A DNA stretch of 64,000 nt from Carnegiea gigantea. Lineage: Eukaryota > Streptophyta > Magnoliopsida > Caryophyllales > Cactaceae. Shown here piece by piece: positions 58,801-64,000 of the stretch. The stretch is from assembly GCA_029747015.1 (NCBI GenBank), contig JAKOGI010000085.1:98501-162500 (forward strand), given 5' to 3'. The notes under the pieces are model-generated. The model made no database searches, was not told where the DNA came from, and saw nothing but the letters and a program-made list of their open reading frames with translations. The translations under genes were made by a program, and so were the position numbers. Every line of letters begins with the position of its first letter. Position 1 is the first letter of the stretch.

Positions 58801-60788
58801 TACCTTTGTCACAAAGTTGGGATATACTTAAAAGATTAAACTTTAAACCTTCAACAAGGTACACATTTTCTAAGGAATTAGAGGGATCCTTACCAATCTT
58901 ACCAATTCCTATGATATTACCGGCTTTGTTATCACCGAAGGTGACATTTCCATCTTTCTTTTTCTTGATTTCAGTGAAGGGAGCTTCATTACCACTCATA
59001 TGTCTTGAGCATCCACTATCAAGATACCAAATATCCTCACGAGCCTTTAAGCATACCTGCAGAACAATAGATCAAACCTTTCTATCCATGGCATCGAGTT
59101 TGGGTCCAACATTGTTTTTGACCATGTCTTTTGGTCTTGTTTCTTTTGGTACCCAAACTTGAATTATTTTGTTGTTTGTCTTTCTTAGTGGACATGAGTA
59201 AGAAATGTGTCCGTTTCTCAAGCAATAATTGCATGTGGTATGCAATTTGTTTTTAGATGTCTCTTTAATAAAGAAATTTTTATATGCTTTCTTCTTATTT
59301 AAGGGATTGTAGCCAATGACTTCTTTATTAAAGGATATTCTTTGTGAACCAAGTAGTTTGTCCAAATTGTCTTGGACTTTAGGGAATTTCAAGGCTAATT
59401 TTTCAAAGGCTCCACATTTGGATTGAACTTCCTCTTTTTCTTTTTGAAGATGTTCAATCTTTAGGTGAAGATCATCATTTTCCCTCTATAATGCTTCTTT
59501 TTCAGAGAGCAATTTATGAATGGTCTTCTTGAGGGTTTTTATTTTGGACAAATATTCTTGTTCACACTGAATGCATTTGATTAATGCTTGAGCTATTTCA
59601 TTTTTTTGAATATTCAAGAAGATCAGAATAGTCTACCTCATCCAAATTTTCAAATTCAGTTTCTTGGACATCATTCGGCATAAGGCATAGATTTGCAATT
59701 TCTTCTTCTTTGTCACTGTCACTGGAGTCACTATCACTCCATGCGGAAATCATAAATCTCTTGAATTTCTTCTTGGCTTTGTGCTTGTGTTTCTCAGCTT
59801 TCATTTGCAAGACTGGACAATGTTTTACAATATGTCCTGGCAATGCACATCCAAAACAAGGACCTAAGTTAGAATCATTTTTGTTGTGAAGAAATTTCGT
59901 ACCTTTTGAGAACTTCTCATTTTTGCTTGATGGAGACTCCTTTTTGTAGAACTTCTTGGGATCAAATTTCTTTGGCTTGAACATTTTCTTCAATCCTCTA
60001 GCAATCATTGCCATAGTATCTTCGTCCTCTTCGCTTGACTCATCTTCCGATGGAATGGCATCTTCACTTCCAGTTTTGAGTGCTACTCCTTTCTTGAATT
60101 GAGTTTCTTTTTCCTCTTCATCTTCTTTGAGATGAATTTCATGCGTAAGGAGTTTTCCTAACAAGTCATCGAAGGCTAGTGTCTTGAGGTTTTGGGCTTC
60201 CTCAATTGCAGTGACTTTGGGACCCTACTTGTTTTTAGGAAGACACCGAAGTATTTTCCTAACCATCTCCTCGTTGGTGTAGGTTTTGCCAGCGGACTTG
60301 AGATTGTTGGTTATGTCAGTGAACCGTGTGAACATTTCCTTGATTGTTTTATCGGGTTGCATTTTGAATAGCTCGTATTGATGAACAAACATGTTGATTT
60401 TTGTCTCTCTTACTTAACTTGTCCCTTCATACGTCACCACCAACTTGTCTCATATTTCTTTGGTTGATTCACATGCACAAATACGATTGTATTCATTAGC
60501 ATCTTATCCACAATATAATATGTGCATAGCCTTATGGTTTTTTGATAGCCTTGCGAAGTCTTCTTGGGTGTATTGATCTTCAGTTTTCGTACTCCCATCA
60601 ATCATGATTTGCGGAACGTATGGTCCTTTTGTCACGATGTTCCACAATTCATAATTTTCAGTCTTGATAAACATCTGCATCAAATTTTTCCAATATGAAA
60701 AGTTGGTACCTCTAAATAAAGGTGGTCTAGTAGTGGAGCGACCTTGATCATGGTAGCCTTCTCCGGTAGCGGCCATGATTGTTCCCAC
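55885..60788 (-). pseudogene. Copia gag-pol polyprotein, broken
   Basis: Order on the minus strand: gag from 60788 (LFRGTNFSYWKNLM) with two zinc knuckles, CFGCALPGHIVKHC (about 59860) and CNYCLRNGHISYSC (about 59215); protease WYLDSGCSRHMSG at about 59020-58990; pre-integrase HRRLGHASMHTV; integrase core (LHMDLYGPIPV, FVIVDDYSRFTW), frame change near 58290, then APRTPQQNGVVERKNHTLED; reverse transcriptase 57363-56422 ([37 protein letters not shown]); RNase H 56409-55885 (DADYAGYKVDRKSTSG, LTDIFTKPL). Stops at about 60504, 58286, 57031 and 56422 and several frame changes inactivate it. All domains of an autonomous element are still recognisable, so decay followed insertion. Confidence 0.93.
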
Positions 60789-60818
60789 TTAATGGTAAAG
60801 TCAAAATGTAGTGGGTTC

Positions 60819-60831
60819 GGCTCTGATACCA
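60819..60831 (-). promoter_or_regulatory. Primer-binding site of the Copia element
   Basis: The reverse complement is TGGTATCAGAGCC, a perfect initiator-tRNA-Met primer complement, two bases from the 5' LTR. Confidence 0.93.
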
Positions 60832-60833
60832 AT

Positions 60834-62063
60834 TGAAGAATCAAAGGCTATAAGATCAGGCGTGATCATCAAGGTTGTTAAACAATCGAAATGTAAATGC
60901 GGAAGAGTAAATCGGGACCAAACACAATCGATTTTTAACAAGGTTGGGCCTCAAAAGGCTTAATCCCCGCCTAGAGTTCCCTAACTCTAGGATTAACCCG
61001 AACTTTTATTAGGAGGATTGAATACATAGCTCTAGAGTACACCTACTCTAAGTTCTAAGGCACAAGTTGAACCCTTCAATAAGGCTTGATAGAGTTGACC
61101 CTTCAACTCTATAATCCTACCCAAGTACAAAATGAACAATACAACTCAAATGTAAAGGAAAGCAAATTTAAGCTCAATGAATGCCAATGTATGCTTGAGG
61201 AAGTAATATGCCAATTGAGTGCTGGCTCTCACTTGTTATACATCTTCCAGCTTCAAATGTCTCCTTTTATAGGCTCCTTGAGTTGAACTAGCCATTACAC
61301 TTAAAAACAGCAAGTTGATTTTCATATTGACTTTCAAGCCACTGATTAGTATCTTCAAGGCCTTGAAGTGGCCGATTTTCAGCAGAACAATTGCAGTCCT
61401 TGTAGTGGCTGCTTTTTAGGACTTATAGTGACTGATTTTTAGGCCTTGTAGTGGCTGATTTTCAGCAGCAAAACTTTCCAAAACTATTTGTTTAAATAGC
61501 AAGCATCAATTTAGGCAAGACCACATATTTTAAATCAAATTAAAAACTTAACTTTCATTCAAAATATAGCCAAGGGTTGAAGGAGCTCTCTCAAACTAGC
61601 TGTTGGACTTCCCTTGAAAGCTGCTTCAGTTCAAGGCCTTGAGCTTCAGTTTAGGGTCCTTGAAAATCTTCCATTTTTAGTTTCCAACGTTCACTTGCTA
61701 TTTTTGTTGATTCTGTTTTGTGGCAATGGTTGCTTTGCTGGATTTCCTTCAACTGCTAATTTCCAATGGCTACTTGCCATACTCATGAGGATTTTCTTTG
61801 GCAATTATTTTTCTATAATTCAAGGCAAGCATAATCTTTTGTTAGAGAAAATTAAGTGATCATCCCTAGAAGGTGGGATATGCATAATCAGATTTATATT
61901 ATTTCAATATAATCAGAATATTATAATCAAGACCAATTTCATTAATCATAATCAAAAACATATAATAAGAGCAACTTGTTTGTCAAGTTTTAAATATACT
62001 TTCATTCAAAATTCTTTTGTGGGTTTTGACCAAAAGTCTTTGTGGACTTTGAGGGAGTTAACA
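60834..62063 (-). repeat. 5' LTR of the Copia element (1230 bp)
   Basis: It matches the 3' LTR along its whole length apart from the shorter minisatellite. A short palindrome, cttcaaggccttgaag, sits at about 61357-61372. Confidence 0.93.
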
Positions 62064-62068
62064 GTTTC

Positions 62069-63482
62069 TATATCTAAGTATCTTCTCTTTTTCCTCTCTC
62101 CTTTTTCTTTAAAAAAAATTTACTTTCCCAATTTATCCTTTGTGATTATGACTCCACAAATATCATTACGCTCTTATGACCACAATAATTTAGATTCTTT
62201 TGCTTTTGATACAATAGTAGATAGAACCCATTCTTCATCTATAACCTCATTTCTCTCTCCTTTCTCTCTCCCTCTCTCGTTTTCCCTCTCTCTCTTTTTT
62301 TGGTGATCCTTGATAGCCCCAAATGACTTTGCTTACCTAACAACCTCATGCACTACAACCTAAAGGTTTTCTCCACCTAACTTATTTTGCATAATTTAAT
62401 GGACATATCTCAACCCAAAAGCGCATCACCTAATCGACCAAAAATAAGATAAAAAGTAATTTATAGTATTTGCTTAGAATTTCTCATGAATATCTTGATA
62501 CCAATGTCCACTTTTAGTAATTTCTTATGTATTTAGGGTTTTTTTTAGCTCCATAGTAAGTCTAGGCATTATAATCTCAGCCACATCAGATATCTCGAAA
62601 CTCTGAGGGAGTTATTTTTTGTTTTCTTACACATTTTTCAAAATTTCAAGTGTTCATCAACTTAGTGACACATTGATTAGGGCATTTTTGTTTGTATAGC
62701 CTTACTCAATGGCCCAAAGCCACAATGTCAACTGACAACCTACTTCTGGAAATGTCCTCCACCTTTTCATTACCTACATAATTGTGAAACATGTCTTAAT
62801 GTACAATGACTTGGATATATACCTAGATGCTATAACCTACATAAGTTCACACAATCTTGAAATCAATTAATGACCATGCTTTCTTTATGTGACAACCCTT
62901 ATCTTGTCGTATATGACCAATATAATACCAACAAGCATACTCGAAGTTATTAGAATGTTGTCATGTAATTCGCTGGAGCAAATTATTATCGCAATACCTA
63001 CAATTGTGTGGTTAGCCCTCACAGATATTGGCCATTGGAATAGTTATTCTGTATTGATTCAACATAAGGATATTGCAATAGAATATATTTTCCCTTCTCT
63101 AAAAGGTTAGATGTAATTTGGTACCATATTCATCACACAAGAATTTGCTAGTGGCATCCTCAAGTCATGTCTTAAACATCATTATACTCAAACATTAAGT
63201 ATGACTTAATACAACTCCTAAGTCGAAGATCATAAAACAAATGAGTAAATCCTAAACTATCATTATGAGCTTGGCAAACTTTCCTAGGATACGTACATTA
63301 ACAGGAGGTTAGCCGAATGCTTTCTTACTCTGCTTTGTTAGTGATGGAGTCCCACAACATTACCTGATTAGGTTAACATTAATTCCAAGGGCTGACGGCA
63401 AGACAAATATTGATTAAAGGGTCCTCACTATGTACTTATACTTAAAAACTTATACTCAACATCACAGCGACCCTTAAATCTA
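62069..63482. other. Non-coding DNA right of the Copia element, interior of the chromovirus-like element
   Basis: It continues the sequence interrupted by the Copia insertion. A CT-rich run (ctctctccctctctcg) lies at about 62250-62300. Only short chance ORFs occur. Confidence 0.45.
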
Positions 63483-63495
63483 GGCTATAGTACCA
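63483..63495 (-). promoter_or_regulatory. Possible primer-binding site of the chromovirus-like element
   Basis: The reverse complement TGGTACTATAGCC differs at three positions from the initiator-Met complement and sits four bases from the putative 5' LTR. Confidence 0.4.
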
Positions 63496-63499
63496 TAAC

Positions 63500-64000
63500 G
63501 ATAACAATCCAACTCGTAATCCCCTTATTAGCCTTAATTATCTGAACATTAGTGGCCCTCGCAGCAGAAGAATATGGTTAGCACATTGCCATCATTCTTC
63601 GAAGGATAAGGCTTAGTTAATTCACTTAGATAAACCTTATGACGCATTTAGCTTATGTGTAAACCAAATGGCGCACAATTTATTCACACCCAAACTTAAA
63701 TGCCAATCCGGCAACCCACAAAACATACACTCATATGAGCCATGACTTTACAAAATGTAACTTTGAACTTGTCTAAACTCCAACCATGGTCTCCTCACTT
63801 ATGGGGTGTTGTCAGATAAGGACTCCATAGTTTATTTATCAAAAACATAATAACACAAAATATTCTAATAGTGAGCCAAAATTCAAATGCGTTTACTCCG
63901 ATATATAAAGATAAAAATTTATTTTTCAGTTAGTGCGCATAGATTAATTCATTTTAGTCCAAAATGAGGGGGGAGAGAGAATTATATCAAAACTGTTGTA
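63500..64000 (-). repeat. Chromovirus-like 5' LTR, partial
   Basis: The first 250 bases align with 48629-48890 at roughly 75-80 per cent by eye; beyond that similarity fades. It runs off the window. Confidence 0.5.

Larger units (their letters stand above)
53422..62063 (-). mobile_element. Full-length Copia element, 8642 bp, GTTTC target duplication
   Basis: LTRs of 1383 bp (left) and 1230 bp (right) have TG...CA ends, and an exact 5-bp duplication GTTTC lies at 53417-53421 and 62064-62068. The primer site is at the right and the PPT at the left, so the element reads on the minus strand. Gag, protease, integrase, reverse transcriptase and RNase H follow in Copia order and are broken by stops and frameshifts. 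About 1.1 kb between pol and the PPT includes an extra 118-codon ORF. Long LTRs, size and the post-pol region suggest a Sire/Maximus-like lineage, but this is inference. Confidence 0.93.
48629..64000 (-). mobile_element. Chromovirus-like Ty3/Gypsy LTR element without visible gag-pol, continuing past the window
   Basis: A left (3') LTR runs 48629 to about 49455. Next to it on the minus strand is a stretch like AAGTTTCAAGGACAAAATTT and a purine-rich TTTTAATGGGG, the pol end and PPT context I know from Tekay/Del-type chromoviruses. A related LTR start is at about 63500, with a tRNA-Met-like primer site beside it. The inside (49456-53421 plus 62069-63496, minus the MITE) shows no gag or pol, so it looks like a large non-autonomous derivative. 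The right end is outside the window, so this is inferred from one and a half LTRs. Confidence 0.55.

Overview
This window is nuclear DNA of a flowering plant, probably a eudicot. It has the 5' part of one host gene with plant-type introns. Almost everything else is AT-rich transposon debris in nested layers: Copia, Gypsy (Athila-like and chromovirus-like), L1 and RTE LINEs, hAT, CACTA and Harbinger-like DNA elements, a TRIM array, and an endogenous caulimovirid (plant pararetrovirus). I cannot name the species. I saw no tRNA, rRNA, CRISPR array or bacterial-type operon.

Layout. (1) 697-3070, minus: the first seven exons of a TPX2-like spindle gene, running off the left edge; it is the only host gene I can support. 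(2) About 3985-8400, minus: a decayed Athila-like Gypsy element with gag-protease remains and a truncated LTR. (3) 11121 to about 20300, plus: one roughly full-length, heavily mutated endogenous pararetrovirus, interrupted by an RTE-type LINE fragment. (4) 20883-22943: two Harbinger-like non-autonomous elements. (5) 24925-32377: a complete hAT transposon with an exact 8-bp target duplication (TTTGTAAG). Its transposase gene was later broken by two Gypsy solo LTRs, and a Copia solo LTR sits in its 5' part; each solo LTR has an exact 5-bp duplication.

(6) 32845-35989: a young Copia-derived element with near-identical LTRs and an exact duplication (CTATT). It keeps an uninterrupted gag-protease ORF but has lost integrase, reverse transcriptase and RNase H. 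Between its 5' LTR and gag lies a second, unrelated LTR unit with its own PPT, TATA box and primer-binding site, so the element is a mosaic. (7) About 37150-48628, minus: an L1 LINE split by a 7.2-kb CACTA transposon (40803-48034) and by a tandem TRIM array with three LTRs (38515-39676). (8) 48629 to beyond 64000, minus: an apparently non-coding chromovirus-like LTR element that carries a 592-bp hAT MITE and an 8.6-kb Copia element (53422-62063, duplication GTTTC).

The elements do not form a pathway; the window is a record of insertions. The duplications and split reading frames give a relative order: hAT before its three LTR insertions, L1 before CACTA and TRIM, chromovirus before Copia and MITE, virus before LINE. 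The most unusual item is the mosaic gag-protease element at 32845-35989. A palindromic GGCACG-type block in its U3 region also occurs in the unrelated Athila-like LTRs of this window.
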